Assembly (NCBI GenBank): GCA_963828715.1
Contig: CAWHFX010000004.1
Coordinates: 124,001 to 188,000 of the forward strand
Direction: 5' to 3'
DNA length: 64,000 nt
DNA from: JAQGMV01 sp963828715
GTDB lineage: Bacteria; Pseudomonadota; Gammaproteobacteria; Burkholderiales; SG8-41
Position numbers and translations under genes: made by a program
Part shown: positions 9,848-19,415 of the stretch, piece by piece
How positions within the stretch are numbered: the first letter of the stretch is position 1
How the letters are laid out: every line of letters begins with the position of its first letter
The notes under the pieces: model-generated
The model's input: only the letters and a program-made list of their open reading frames with translations
What the model was told of the DNA's origin: nothing
Database searches by the model: none

Positions 9848-12025
9848 TTACATGAACGGCTGCGCGCGCTCGACCAGCTCCGCGACCCCGGGCTCTTCCG
9901 CATTGCGAGGCTTGCCCGGATGAATGATGGAGACCTGACAACTTTCGGCCGCCTCGACCAATTGTCGATACGTGCCGGCTTTGACGTCCGCGATGTAGGC
10001 CTGCTTGTTGGCGTCGTACATGAACATCTTGTTGTTGATGCGCACGCATTCCTCGCATGTCGTGCAGCGCGGCGTCTCGATGTACGGATCGTCTGCAGGT
10101 CTTTCTTCAGATGCGATCGCTGGCGTCGCTTCCACTGAAGATGCCGGGGCCGTCGCGGCATTCGCAGAGGTCGCCGCGCTGGCATCGACTGCGGCTGTGC
10201 CGGCGTTGCGTGCCTTCTCCTGTTCCCAAGCTGCACGCTGCTCAGCCAACAGCCGTTCGGCATGCGAGTTGTGGATGCCGCCGAGCTCCTGCAGGCTGTG
10301 CCACACCGTGCGGCACCGGCGTGCTTCCTCGATCACGCTCGCATCGACGATGACCCGCTGCAGCACGTCCTGCTGATCGACCATCGTGATGTACGGAACG
10401 CTGCCGGCCGGCGGCGCGGCGTCATCGACCAGCCACGCCTGGACCGGCGCCATGTGCCCGTTCCACTGCGCGGCCGGAACGGAGGCGAAGTGCGTCGCGT
10501 AACGTTCATCCAGCGCGGCGAAGTCGATCAGCGTGAAGTCCACGGGGCCTTCTACTTTCTGGTGTTCGCGGTCCTCGTAGACCAACGCCTGGGCCGGCCA
10601 GTCGCGCTCGGCCTGCGGGTTGTCGGCGATGCTGAAGCGCGTCGCCCAATTGCGGCCGGCCGCTGGATCGTAGGTAAAGGCCGGGAATACCCGCGCCTCC
10701 ATTGCCGCCGCCGCGCGGAGATAGGCCGGCACCGCGCCGGCGGACGCGCCGGAATAGATACTGAAGAGCGACGGCCCGTCATAGGCCAATCCGTTCAGCA
10801 CGCGCTCGCGCGAACGCACGAGATTCGATGCCGCGGACTGCATGACGAATACCGTTCCAAGCCCTATCGCCATGTCCGCAAGCTGTTTGCTGCGCATACT
10901 GAGGGCAGCCTGAGGGCGAAGCTGCGCGCCGTTTTCCAGAAGGTCGTCGAACTGGACCAGCGCTTTTACCGGAACACCGGCACCGAGCAGCGTCATGAGC
11001 TCGCCGTACTGGTCGGCTGCCGTGGCGTGCATGCACACGAGATAAGACGGGAAGCGGGCGATCTCGTCGCGCGGAAGGCCGCGTGCGCCGTACGCAGCGA
11101 AGAGCGGATCATGCCTGAGCTCGTTGTACTCGCCCTTGATTTCGAGCTCCGCGATCGCCATGGCCTTCGACAGCTCGATCACCTTCGGCAGGCGCTCGCG
11201 CCATGTTGCTTCGGCCTCGGTGCAGCTCGTGAAGCTGAACGGGAAAGCGTCTTTCTGCCGGGCTGGATAGAAACGCTGCTGCTCAAGCACGATGAGGGCG
11301 TTCTCGATCCTTTCGCGACGGGTAGCAGACAGGCCGCCGGCACGACGGGCGCTCGCGAGCGTGGCCGAAAGTGCGTCAAAATCGAACGCACTCTCGAACG
11401 ACTTGCCGACGGAGACTTTGAGGGATGCGGTTTCGCGGCCCCGCTCCGAGCTCATCAACGCAGCCTGCAGGATCTCCCACAACCGGAATTTCAGTCGCTC
11501 GATCTCCGTCCGCATCCTGCGGGCGCGTGCATTCTCGACGTGCCGCCACGCACTCAGCAGTGCCTGCGTGGGGAAAGCAGCGTTGCAGTCGACGAGCTCG
11601 CCGTCGCGGGCAAGCGCAGCTCGCGCGCGTGCGAATGTCTGCGCCAGCGGATGATCGGAAGAGGGTACGAGGCGAGTCGCGGCATGTTCCCACAGAGAGG
11701 AAAGCGTGCCGGCGGACCCTGCCGCGACGACGGAGCGGATCTCACGTTCGAGCCGCAGAAGCTGCTTGCGCACCCGCGGCTCATCCTCGCCCGCTGAAGC
11801 CAGCTTCGAAATCAGTTCTTCGATGACGTCCGACAACGAAGCGAACGGCTGATTCGCATCGTCGCGAAGCAGGACCGCCGGGAAATCGTAACGCAAGCCG
11901 GTAAGGTCGCGATAACCGGCGAGCAGCGCAGGCACGAGCTTCCGCCCGTCGACCGCATGCAGCGCGCCACCGGTGAGGGCGCCCGTCAAGTGAAAAGCCA
12001 GGTGCGATTGCTGATCTGTGATCAT
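9848..12025 (-). CDS. Large protein with C-terminal 4Fe-4S ferredoxin-like domain (725 aa)
   Basis: Last gene of the oxidoreductase operon. Residues about 1-590 are not a family I can name with certainty; the stretch SLFSIYSGASAGAVPAYLRA plus FPAFTYDPAAG faintly recalls the thiamine-domain end of pyruvate:ferredoxin oxidoreductase, but no thiamine GDG motif is seen. An Ala/Thr/Ser-rich linker (about 610-645) joins a C-terminal ferredoxin-like part with CTTCEECVRINNKMFMYD and ESCQVSIIHPG, giving four spaced cysteines for one 4Fe-4S cluster. It begins 41 bases after the beta-subunit gene. It may be the electron acceptor or an assembly partner of the complex; this is inference from position. Confidence 0.7.
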   Translation of the reverse strand: MITDQQSHLAFHLTGALTGGALHAVDGRKLVPALLAGYRDLTGLRYDFPAVLLRDDANQPFASLSDVIEELISKLASAGEDEPRVRKQLLRLEREIRSVVAAGSAGTLSSLWEHAATRLVPSSDHPLAQTFARARAALARDGELVDCNAAFPTQALLSAWRHVENARARRMRTEIERLKFRLWEILQAALMSSERGRETASLKVSVGKSFESAFDFDALSATLASARRAGGLSATRRERIENALIVLEQQRFYPARQKDAFPFSFTSCTEAEATWRERLPKVIELSKAMAIAELEIKGEYNELRHDPLFAAYGARGLPRDEIARFPSYLVCMHATAADQYGELMTLLGAGVPVKALVQFDDLLENGAQLRPQAALSMRSKQLADMAIGLGTVFVMQSAASNLVRSRERVLNGLAYDGPSLFSIYSGASAGAVPAYLRAAAAMEARVFPAFTYDPAAGRNWATRFSIADNPQAERDWPAQALVYEDREHQKVEGPVDFTLIDFAALDERYATHFASVPAAQWNGHMAPVQAWLVDDAAPPAGSVPYITMVDQQDVLQRVIVDASVIEEARRCRTVWHSLQELGGIHNSHAERLLAEQRAAWEQEKARNAGTAAVDASAATSANAATAPASSVEATPAIASEERPADDPYIETPRCTTCEECVRINNKMFMYDANKQAYIADVKAGTYRQLVEAAESCQVSIIHPGKPRNAEEPGVAELVERAQPFM

Positions 12026-12066
12026 TTCAAAATCCGTTGGGAAACCGTTTCATCACGCGTTCATGG

Positions 12067-13041
12067 TCAGGCCGCGGCGCTCGCTTCAGGCCAGATCGTG
12101 AACTTGTCGAATTCAGCATTGAGCCCGCGCTTCACATACTCGGGCGTGCGCAGCTTGTCGGACGCTCGCAAGTCTTCATAGCACGGCACCTGCTCGTTTC
12201 GGTACAGAATGCCGACCGGAATCGGATCGTTGTCGGACGCAATTTCGCGTGCCCGATTGAGATTCGACGGATCGTGTTCTTCCTGGTTCTTGTACACCCT
12301 GGCCAGACTGTCGCTCAGCTTGATGCCGTTCGCGTGCGTGAGCATGCGCAGTCGCAACGGATCCTGCATCCAGGGCTCGAACATGTTCGGCAGCCATTCC
12401 GGACAGCGCTGGATGATGCGCACGAACGACAGGCCCTTGTGGTGGAAGGCGGCGGAAACGATGTTGTAGAGAACCTCCGGCACCCAATCCACGACCTGGG
12501 CGACGAACGAGACATTCTGCACACCGAGTGTGACCGTCAGCGGATTGAGCGGCTGTAGGTACGAACCGCGCGGCGTGGTGTTGCTCTTGGTGCCACGCGG
12601 CGAAGTCGGCGACGCCTGCATCTTGGTGAGACCGTAGATCTGGTTGTCATGCAGAAATACGGTCATGTTCATGTTGTAGCGAATCGCGTGAATCCAATGC
12701 GCCGCTCCGATGCTGCAGCAATCGCCATCTCCGGTGTTCACGAACACGTGCAGGTCCGGGCGCGCGAGACGAACGCCCTCCGCGATCGGCAGCGCACGGC
12801 CATGAATGCCATGAAAGCCGTACGTCTTCATGTAGTGCGGGAAGCGGCTCGAGCAGCCGATACCCGAGACGAACACCGTCTTCTCCGGCCGCAGCCCTTC
12901 GTCTCGGCACAGGCGCTGGACTGCCGCGAGGATCGCGTTGTCGCCGCAACCGGTGCACCACCGCGGCACGCCGCTCTGGTAATCCTCGAGCTCGTGGCGT
13001 TCGGCGTACAGGCGCAGCAGGCAATCGGTTACCGCATTCAT
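12067..13041 (-). CDS. 2-oxoacid:ferredoxin oxidoreductase, beta subunit (324 aa)
   Basis: Thiamine diphosphate-binding subunit. Motifs in order: RWCTGCGDNAILAAVQ near residue 28, SGIGCSSRFPHYM near 55, and the TPP/Mg site GDGDCCSIGAAHWIHA near 100 followed by DNQIYGLTKMQASPTS. This is the KorB/PorB layout. The ATG at 13041 overlaps the alpha-subunit stop in an ATGA. The IGCSSR signature is most like 2-oxoglutarate or 2-oxoisovalerate enzymes; the actual 2-oxoacid is not provable here. Confidence 0.9.
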   Translation of the reverse strand: MNAVTDCLLRLYAERHELEDYQSGVPRWCTGCGDNAILAAVQRLCRDEGLRPEKTVFVSGIGCSSRFPHYMKTYGFHGIHGRALPIAEGVRLARPDLHVFVNTGDGDCCSIGAAHWIHAIRYNMNMTVFLHDNQIYGLTKMQASPTSPRGTKSNTTPRGSYLQPLNPLTVTLGVQNVSFVAQVVDWVPEVLYNIVSAAFHHKGLSFVRIIQRCPEWLPNMFEPWMQDPLRLRMLTHANGIKLSDSLARVYKNQEEHDPSNLNRAREIASDNDPIPVGILYRNEQVPCYEDLRASDKLRTPEYVKRGLNAEFDKFTIWPEASAAA

Positions 13042-14966
13042 GATCGGGCCGCCTCTTCGGTGACGTTGAGTTTCTGCAGAACGACTTTGCGTATCGTGCC
13101 GGGCGTGATCGGCTGGCCGCGCACTTCGCTCCAGCAGTCCACGTCGATCAGGAAACGCGCGCGCAGCAGCATGGCGAGCGCGGAATAGCGCCGGTTGTTC
13201 TCGTCGATCAGCGTGTCCTCGGGACGATCGCACCAGTTGCCTTCGATGGTCATCACGCGCTTGAACCGCTGCATGATCTCCTTGATGCCCGGCGGCAGCG
13301 GCTGGAGGAACGTGAGATGGAGCGAGGAGACGTTGTGTCCTTCGCCGCGCACGTGCTCGACCGCCTCTTCGATTGCGCCGCGCGTGCTGCCCCAGCCGAT
13401 CACGAGCAGATCGCCTTCCGGTTCGCCGAACACGGTCGGCGCCTTCAGCGTCTTCTGGAGCGCGGCGAGCTTGAGGCTGCGTGCACGGATACTCTCCTCG
13501 TTTATCTCCGGGTCGTAAGCGACGTGGCTCAGGCGGTCGTGTGCGAGACCGGTCAGCGTGTGCATGCCGTTCGGCTGTCCGGGCACGAAACGCCGGGCGA
13601 GGCCGGTGGTCGCGTCCCAGTCATACGGTTTCGCGCCTTCCGGAACCGCGCTCTGGTCGATGGGCGGCGCAAGCCAGGCCGTATCGAAGTTCGGGCGTGG
13701 GAAGGGCTGGTTCGACGTGGCGAGGTTTGCATCCGACAGCACCACGACGACCATATTGAACGTTTCCGCGATCTTGCGGGCGGTGATGATCGAATAGAAG
13801 CAATCCTCGATCGTGCTGGCGGCCATGACGACTTTGGGCGCATCGCCGTGGCTGCCGAAGATGGACGTAAGCAGATCGCCCTGTTCCGCCTTGGTGGGCT
13901 GCCCGGTGCTCGGCCCGCCGCGCTGCACGTTGACCACGACCAGTGGAATCTCACCCATCACCGCGAGGCCGATCGCTTCCTGTTTGAGCGAGTAGCCGGG
14001 GCCGGATGTGATCGTCACGGCGCATTTGCCCGCATACGACGCGCCGATCGCGAAGGAGCAGGCGGCGATCTCGTCTTCGGCCTGGTGAACCACGCCGCCG
14101 ACCTTTTCGAGCGCGTCGCTCAGGTAATGAGATGCCGACGTCGCCGGCGTGATCGGATACATCGCGCAGATTTCCATGCCCGACGCGAGCACGCCCAACG
14201 CGAGTGCCGTGTTGCCATTGATGACGATCTGCGGCTCGGTGCTGCGCTCGGCGGGAATCCGATACTTGAAGTCGAGATTCGCTTCAGCCCATTTCCAGCC
14301 GGCTTCGAGCAGTCGCACGTTCGTATCGATCACGCGCTGTTCTTTCTTGCCGAACGTGCGCGCAATCTGCTCGCGTGCGGTCTTCATGTCGAAGCTGTAG
14401 ATGCTGCAAAGCATTCCGAGCGCGAACATGTTCTTGCCGCGACGCGGATCCGACACGAGCGCCCGGCACTCACGTTCCATCGGGATCTCATAGACACGGT
14501 AGCCGCCCGCAACGAGCTGTTCGTACGTCTTGACGTACGAGGCCGCGATGTCCTTGTCGACGTGCTCGCGCCACATGCTTTCCAGCAGGATCGTGCATCC
14601 GGGCTTGAAAGCACCGGCGTGCAGCCGCCCGAGCAGCACCTGCTCGTTGAAGGACACCGCGAGGTCGGTTTCATCACCACCGTTCGTCACGCGCTTCGAT
14701 CCGATGCGGATGCGATTTCCGCTCGCGCCTGCGACGCTGCGGGCCGGTGGCTGGATCTCGGCCGGGATGATCTCGACCGTCCAGATGCCGTTGCCCATTC
14801 TCGCGGCGATCGCGCCCAGGGCCTGACCGCAACGCTGTGCGCCTTCGCCCGAGTCGCTGATCACTTCGACGATGTGCTGGCTCAAGGTGACCGCAGGTTT
14901 GGGAGTGGGCGCTGCGTTTGAGCCCACCTCACGGCCGACGGGTTCGATGATGGCGATATCGTTCAT
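13038..14966 (-). CDS. 2-oxoacid:ferredoxin oxidoreductase, fused gamma-alpha subunit (642 aa)
   Basis: Residues about 30-215 are the gamma domain (GQALGAIAARMGNGIWT near 48, then the VSFNEQVLLGRLH region). Residues about 250-640 are the pyrimidine-binding alpha domain: NTALALGVLASGMEICAMYP with YPITPATSASHY, and VNVQRGGPSTGQPTKAEQGD as in KorA. The C-terminal domain has LLVIGWGSTRGAIEEAVEH. Gamma-alpha fusion is common in bacterial KorA. It starts 11 bases after the GltD-like gene; an AAGG site lies 7 bases upstream. Confidence 0.9.
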   Translation of the reverse strand: MNDIAIIEPVGREVGSNAAPTPKPAVTLSQHIVEVISDSGEGAQRCGQALGAIAARMGNGIWTVEIIPAEIQPPARSVAGASGNRIRIGSKRVTNGGDETDLAVSFNEQVLLGRLHAGAFKPGCTILLESMWREHVDKDIAASYVKTYEQLVAGGYRVYEIPMERECRALVSDPRRGKNMFALGMLCSIYSFDMKTAREQIARTFGKKEQRVIDTNVRLLEAGWKWAEANLDFKYRIPAERSTEPQIVINGNTALALGVLASGMEICAMYPITPATSASHYLSDALEKVGGVVHQAEDEIAACSFAIGASYAGKCAVTITSGPGYSLKQEAIGLAVMGEIPLVVVNVQRGGPSTGQPTKAEQGDLLTSIFGSHGDAPKVVMAASTIEDCFYSIITARKIAETFNMVVVVLSDANLATSNQPFPRPNFDTAWLAPPIDQSAVPEGAKPYDWDATTGLARRFVPGQPNGMHTLTGLAHDRLSHVAYDPEINEESIRARSLKLAALQKTLKAPTVFGEPEGDLLVIGWGSTRGAIEEAVEHVRGEGHNVSSLHLTFLQPLPPGIKEIMQRFKRVMTIEGNWCDRPEDTLIDENNRRYSALAMLLRARFLIDVDCWSEVRGQPITPGTIRKVVLQKLNVTEEAARS

Positions 14967-14977
14967 GTAGGAACCTT

Positions 14978-16468
14978 CTAGAGCGCGCGCACGCGCGCGA
15001 AATTGCGTTCACCACGCGCGATGCCGAAAATGAGGGGAACGGCTTCGTTCGTCGGTACTTCGTCGCGCAGCCCGAGATACGCTTTCATGCCGCGTGCTGC
15101 CTTGCGTCCGGCGCCCATTGCCTCGATCACGGTCGCCGCGCCGGTCACGATGTCGCCGCCGGCGTAAACGCCCGCCATCGACGTAGCGAGGTTCTCATCG
15201 GTCGCGATGTAACCGCGCTTGTTGAGCTCGAGGCGCGAGGTCTGACCGATGATCGGGTTCGCGTTGGTGCCGATTGCGAATACGACGACGTCGGTATCGA
15301 ACTCGAATTCGCTGCCCGCCACCGGCACGGGCCTGCGACGGCCGGAATCGTCCGGCGCCCCGAGCTCCATGCGAATGCAGCGCATGCCGCGCACGTTGCC
15401 TTTGCCATCGTCGAGTATTTCGACGGGCGCCGTCAGCCAGTGAAACTCGATCCCTTCTTCCTCGGCATGATGGATTTCTTCGGCGCGCGCGGGGCTTTCG
15501 GCTTTGGTGCGGCGATAGACGCAGCTCACCTTTTCGGCGCCGAGGCGCATGGAGACCCTGAGCGCATCCATCGCGGTGTTACCCGAGCCGATTACTGCCA
15601 CGTGCTTGCCGAGCGGCATCGGCGTATCGAAGTCGGGAAACTGGCGTGCGCGCATCAGATTGCAGCGCGTCAAAAGCTCGTTCGCCGATAGCACGCCGTT
15701 CAGCGAGTCCCCGGGAATGCCGAGAAGTTGTGGATATCCTGCACCGGTGCCGATGAACACGGCGTGGAATCCCAGCTCGTCGATCATCTGCTCGATCGTG
15801 AAGAGCCGGCCGACCAGCGTGTTGCACTCGAACTTCACGCCGAGCTGACGCAGTTTTTCGATTTCCGCGTCGATCACCTCGTTCGGCAGCCGGAAATCGG
15901 GAATGCCGTAACGCAAGACGCCGCCGGGCTGATGAAACGCTTCGTACACGGTCACGTCGCAGCCCGCCTTCGCCATATCGGCGGCGCAGGCCATCCCGGC
16001 GGGCCCGGATCCCACGATGCCGACCCTGAAGCGGTTGGCATCGATGTACGGGATGTTCGTCCAGCCTTCCTTGATCGCAAGGTCGCCGACCCAGCGCTCC
16101 AGGCGGCCGATCGCGACGGGCTCCAGCGACTCGCCCACTGTGCACACGCCTTCGCACTGATTTTCCTGGGGGCAGACGCGCCCGCAGATCGCAGGCAGCA
16201 GGTTGGTTGCCGTGATGACGTCGTAAGCGCCGCGATAATCCTTGTCGACGATCTTCTGAATGAACGCAGGGATGTCGATGTTGACGGGGCAACCCGCGAT
16301 ACACGTCGGATTCGGGCACATCAGGCAGCGCTCCGACTCGCGCAGCGCGTCTTCAAGACGGTAACCGCACGCCACTTCCGAAAAGTTCTTGGCACGTGCC
16401 TTCGCATCCTGCTCGCGCATCGGCGTGCGTTCCTGCGGGATCGTGCGGACGGTTTTCTTCTTCGCCAC
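14978..16468 (-). CDS. GltD/NfnB-like NAD(P)-dependent flavoprotein (496 aa)
   Basis: Glutamate-synthase-small-subunit family, as found in NfnB and sulfide dehydrogenase SudA. An N-terminal 4Fe-4S domain has CLMCPNPTCIAGCP and CGRVCPQENQCEGVC. The FAD motif GSGPAGMACAADMAKAG follows near residue 150, the NAD(P) motif VIGSGNTAMDALR near 290, and the C-terminal FAD contact YAGGDIVTGAATVIEAM. The start is taken as GTG 16468, two bases after the stop of the preceding gene and with GGGAGG ahead; an ATG further up lies in the other gene. With the next gene it would form an electron-transfer pair moving electrons between ferredoxin and NAD(P). No large glutamate synthase subunit is nearby. Confidence 0.88.
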   Translation of the reverse strand: MAKKKTVRTIPQERTPMREQDAKARAKNFSEVACGYRLEDALRESERCLMCPNPTCIAGCPVNIDIPAFIQKIVDKDYRGAYDVITATNLLPAICGRVCPQENQCEGVCTVGESLEPVAIGRLERWVGDLAIKEGWTNIPYIDANRFRVGIVGSGPAGMACAADMAKAGCDVTVYEAFHQPGGVLRYGIPDFRLPNEVIDAEIEKLRQLGVKFECNTLVGRLFTIEQMIDELGFHAVFIGTGAGYPQLLGIPGDSLNGVLSANELLTRCNLMRARQFPDFDTPMPLGKHVAVIGSGNTAMDALRVSMRLGAEKVSCVYRRTKAESPARAEEIHHAEEEGIEFHWLTAPVEILDDGKGNVRGMRCIRMELGAPDDSGRRRPVPVAGSEFEFDTDVVVFAIGTNANPIIGQTSRLELNKRGYIATDENLATSMAGVYAGGDIVTGAATVIEAMGAGRKAARGMKAYLGLRDEVPTNEAVPLIFGIARGERNFARVRAL

Positions 16469-16470
16469 GT

Positions 16471-17415
16471 TCAGCCTCCCTGGATCTCTTCGTACGGGTC
16501 CGGCAGCACCAGCTCTTCGCTGCCGGCGGCTTTGTGCGGCCACTGGGGCGGTGGCCGCATGCGGCAGTCCTTCGACCAGCGCTCGAGCGCTTTGCGTTCG
16601 TCTTCCGTGTAGCGTTTCAGCCGCACCATCAGGTCATCGAAATCGACGAGGTGAGCATCGAAATCCGGGCCGTCGACGCACGCGAACTTCACCTTGTCGC
16701 CGATCTTCACGCGACAGCCACCGCACATCCCGGTGCCGTCTACCATGATCGGATTGAGACTGACGGTGGTCTTGATCTTGTGTGGTCGCGTCGCTTCGGC
16801 GCACGCCTTCATCATGATCGGTGGCCCGATCGCGACGACTTCGCCGATGTCCGAGTGTCCTGCGAGCACCGCGCGAATACCGGCCGTCACGGGACCCTTC
16901 ACGCCGACAGAGCCGTCGTCTGTGCAGATGACGAGCTCGTCGCAGCAGGCGCGGAACTTGTCTTCCCAGAAGATCAGGTCCTTGTTGCGAAATCCGACGA
17001 CGCCGATCACATACGCACCGCTCTGCTTCGCTGCGCGCGCCTGCGGGTACACCGGCGCGACGCCGAGGCCGCCGCCGACAAACACCATCTTGTGCGCGCC
17101 GGCGAAATGGCTCGGCAGGCCCATCGGCCCAGCCATCGCGTACAGCCGAGCGCCCTTCTGGCAGGTCTGCTGCATGTCGCGTGTCGTCTTGCCAACTGCC
17201 TGGATCACAAGCGTGATCGTCTGCCGCTGCGTATCGAAGTCGGCGATCGTCAGCGGGATACGTTCGCCATGCTCGTGTGACATGACAATGACGAACTGAC
17301 CCGGCCGTGCGGCCCTGGCCATCATGGGGTGGTGAACCTCGAGGGAGTACGTGACGTCGGAGTAGTCTTCCCGCGTCACGATTTCCAGCTGCTGCGGACT
17401 GCCACCATCAGGCAT
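16471..17415 (-). CDS. Ferredoxin-NADP reductase-like / NfnA-SudB-type subunit (314 aa)
   Basis: FAD and NAD(P)-binding reductase of the dihydroorotate dehydrogenase electron-transfer type. The FAD domain contains RPGQFVIVMSHEHGERIPLT near residue 45; the NAD domain VFVGGGLGVAPVYPQARA near 110; the C-terminal 2Fe-2S cysteines are MCGGCRVKIGDKVKFACVDG near 220, the layout of SudB and NfnA. Start MPDGGSPQ at 17415 has GGAGGAG six bases upstream. First gene of the operon; 137 bases separate it from the SDR gene, so a promoter is expected there. Confidence 0.87.
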   Translation of the reverse strand: MPDGGSPQQLEIVTREDYSDVTYSLEVHHPMMARAARPGQFVIVMSHEHGERIPLTIADFDTQRQTITLVIQAVGKTTRDMQQTCQKGARLYAMAGPMGLPSHFAGAHKMVFVGGGLGVAPVYPQARAAKQSGAYVIGVVGFRNKDLIFWEDKFRACCDELVICTDDGSVGVKGPVTAGIRAVLAGHSDIGEVVAIGPPIMMKACAEATRPHKIKTTVSLNPIMVDGTGMCGGCRVKIGDKVKFACVDGPDFDAHLVDFDDLMVRLKRYTEDERKALERWSKDCRMRPPPQWPHKAAGSEELVLPDPYEEIQGG

Positions 17416-17551
17416 GGTTTGCTCCTCCACATGCTGTATGACGACGTGCCGAACGGCACGAGTCGAAGGCGACTGTAGGCGCGCGGGAGGAGTGCTGCTT
17501 TGATCTACCTCAATTGGGGCGGGTGGCTGAAAAGTCCTTGGCTTCGGGCTC

Positions 17552-18331
17552 CTACGTCGTACTCCACGCGCCGTCGATGGGCAGATCGGCGCCGTTGATA
17601 TTCGCGGCGGCATCGCTGCAGAGGAAGACGCCGAGTTGCGCGATTTCAGCCGGCATGATCATGCGCCGGCTGGGTTGGCGGATCTGCAACATGTCGCTGA
17701 TCGCCTGTTCGCGCGTAACACCGGCGGCGACTTTCGCCGAAATCTGCCGCTCGCAATTCGGCGTGAGCACGAGGCCCGGTGAGATGCAGTTGCAGGTGAC
17801 GCTCGTCTCGGCGATTTCGAGCGCGACCGCGCGCGTGAGACCCACGATCGCGTGTTTCGTGGTGATGTAATCGACGCGATCGCGCACGACGTTGGTCGCG
17901 TGTATCGACGCCATGTTGATGATGCGACCCCAGCCGCGCGTCTTCATGGACGGAAGCGCAAGGCGGATCGTGTGGAACGCGGCAGAAAGGTTGACCGCGA
18001 GCGCACGGTCCCAGGCGTCCACCGGAAACTGCTCCACCGGCGCGTAGTGGCGCGTAACGGCATTGTTGACCACGATGTCGATCGCACCGAAGCGCGCCTG
18101 GCCCGCTTCGATCATGGCAGCGATGTCATCGGGCTTGCCAACATCGGCAGAGTGATACAGAACGTTCACACCGCGCTTTTCGAGCGATGCTCTGATCTCC
18201 GCGATCGTCTTCTGCTCGCCGAAACCATTGAAAACGACGTTACACCCCGCTTCCGCGAATGCGGTAATGAACGCGAGGCCGATCCCGCCGGTGGAGCCGG
18301 TGACAAGCGCGGTTTTTTCTTTTATCGGCAT
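17552..18331 (-). CDS. Short-chain dehydrogenase, 3-hydroxybutyrate dehydrogenase type (259 aa)
   Basis: Classical SDR: cofactor motif TGSTGGIG near residue 11, NNAVTRHYAPVEQF near 88, catalytic Ser in NMASIHATN and YITTKHA near 155, C-terminal ADLPIDGAWSTT. The D-3-hydroxybutyrate dehydrogenase family usually ends in this way and has the same length, so oxidation of 3-hydroxybutyrate to acetoacetate is the best guess. AGGAG lies 7 bases before the ATG. A long upstream extension of the frame is a shadow of the SEC-C gene. Confidence 0.85.
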   Translation of the reverse strand: MPIKEKTALVTGSTGGIGLAFITAFAEAGCNVVFNGFGEQKTIAEIRASLEKRGVNVLYHSADVGKPDDIAAMIEAGQARFGAIDIVVNNAVTRHYAPVEQFPVDAWDRALAVNLSAAFHTIRLALPSMKTRGWGRIINMASIHATNVVRDRVDYITTKHAIVGLTRAVALEIAETSVTCNCISPGLVLTPNCERQISAKVAAGVTREQAISDMLQIRQPSRRMIMPAEIAQLGVFLCSDAAANINGADLPIDGAWSTT

Positions 18332-18422
18332 GGGTGCTCCTGAGGGAGAGAAAAGGCGTGGTGGATCGTACCACCTGAATGTTCCCCTGGTGCAACGCAG
18401 TCTGCGAGCCAGAGCCCACTTC

Positions 18423-19397
18423 TTACGAGCGCGAATCTCCCGCAGCAAGACAGCACTTCTTGTATTTCTTTCCACTGCCGCACGGGCAGGGATCGTTGCG
18501 GCCGATCTTGGGGGTGGACCGGACGTACGTTTGGACGACGTCGAGGTCTGCTTCCCCGTCGAAGATGTCTTCCTCGTCCTCAGTCGGGCTGTCTCCATCC
18601 GCCCAGCGCCGCTGGCGCGCTTCGATCTCCTCGGGCGAATAGAACGACCACGGGTCCGATCTGCGCGCCCAGTGGCGCTCCTCGCCACCCGCCGCGTATA
18701 TGCGCTCGATGTCGTCACGGTCGAGTCCATCCCAGACGCCTTCGTCCGCCATACTTTCGAGCTGTGCGCGATGCTGCGGCGGCGCAAAATCGAGCAACGT
18801 GCTGGCGAGAAGATCGCGCAGCAGTTCGTCTTCCTGTTCGTCGAACGCGAAACCCGCTGCCCATTCGAGCGTCGGACCGAGCACCGCGTCGCCGTGGACC
18901 TCGGCCATCGCAAGCGTGGCGTCGATCGCTTCGAGGCGCATGAACCAGACTACCGAGACATCTCCGCCCAGCGCCTTCAGGCGCTCGAGCTGTTCGCGCG
19001 GCTTGTTGCGAAAGAACGCCGGCCAGCAGCTTGCGAGCCAGTCCTGCAGGTCATCCTCGCGGGCCATGCGGCGCATGTAGGCCGCAAGCAGCACCCCGGC
19101 GCGATCGTGCGGCATCAGTCCGAGGATCATGGCCGCATGTATCGGCGCCCATGCCTCACCGCGCGTCTGGTCCTCCGTCCAGAAACGTTCGCTTTCGAGC
19201 GCAACGGCGGCGAGGTCGAGAAATTCGTCGCCCCGCCGCGCGCATTCGTCGATCAGATTACGAGGAACGCGGTCTTCATGTCGTACCAGCAATTGCCACA
19301 ACTCTGGAGTGCCGAGGCTCGCGAGCTGCGCGTCGGTGTATGCCGGGACGACCGCCTCTGCTGGCGCAGGAACGGCGTCGGAATGAGGGGCGCCCAT
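18423..19397 (-). CDS. SEC-C motif protein, DUF1186-like (324 aa)
   Basis: The C-terminus GRNDPCPCGSGKKYKKCC is a SEC-C zinc motif, as at the end of SecA and many uncharacterised proteins. Residues about 30-230 are helical, rich in charged residues, with an MILGLMPHDRAGVLLAAYMR segment, matching proteins of the DUF1186 type. The role is unknown; the zinc motif may bind proteins or nucleic acid. It starts 18 bases after the glxR stop and has the same direction, so the two could be co-transcribed. Confidence 0.8.
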   Translation of the reverse strand: MGAPHSDAVPAPAEAVVPAYTDAQLASLGTPELWQLLVRHEDRVPRNLIDECARRGDEFLDLAAVALESERFWTEDQTRGEAWAPIHAAMILGLMPHDRAGVLLAAYMRRMAREDDLQDWLASCWPAFFRNKPREQLERLKALGGDVSVVWFMRLEAIDATLAMAEVHGDAVLGPTLEWAAGFAFDEQEDELLRDLLASTLLDFAPPQHRAQLESMADEGVWDGLDRDDIERIYAAGGEERHWARRSDPWSFYSPEEIEARQRRWADGDSPTEDEEDIFDGEADLDVVQTYVRSTPKIGRNDPCPCGSGKKYKKCCLAAGDSRS

Positions 19398-19415
19398 GAT
19401 CCAGCCGCTCAGTTC

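Noticed and set aside
10262..14921. Two long plus-strand frames (511 and 534 codons)
   Set aside because: Antisense of the ferredoxin protein and KorA; shadow composition.
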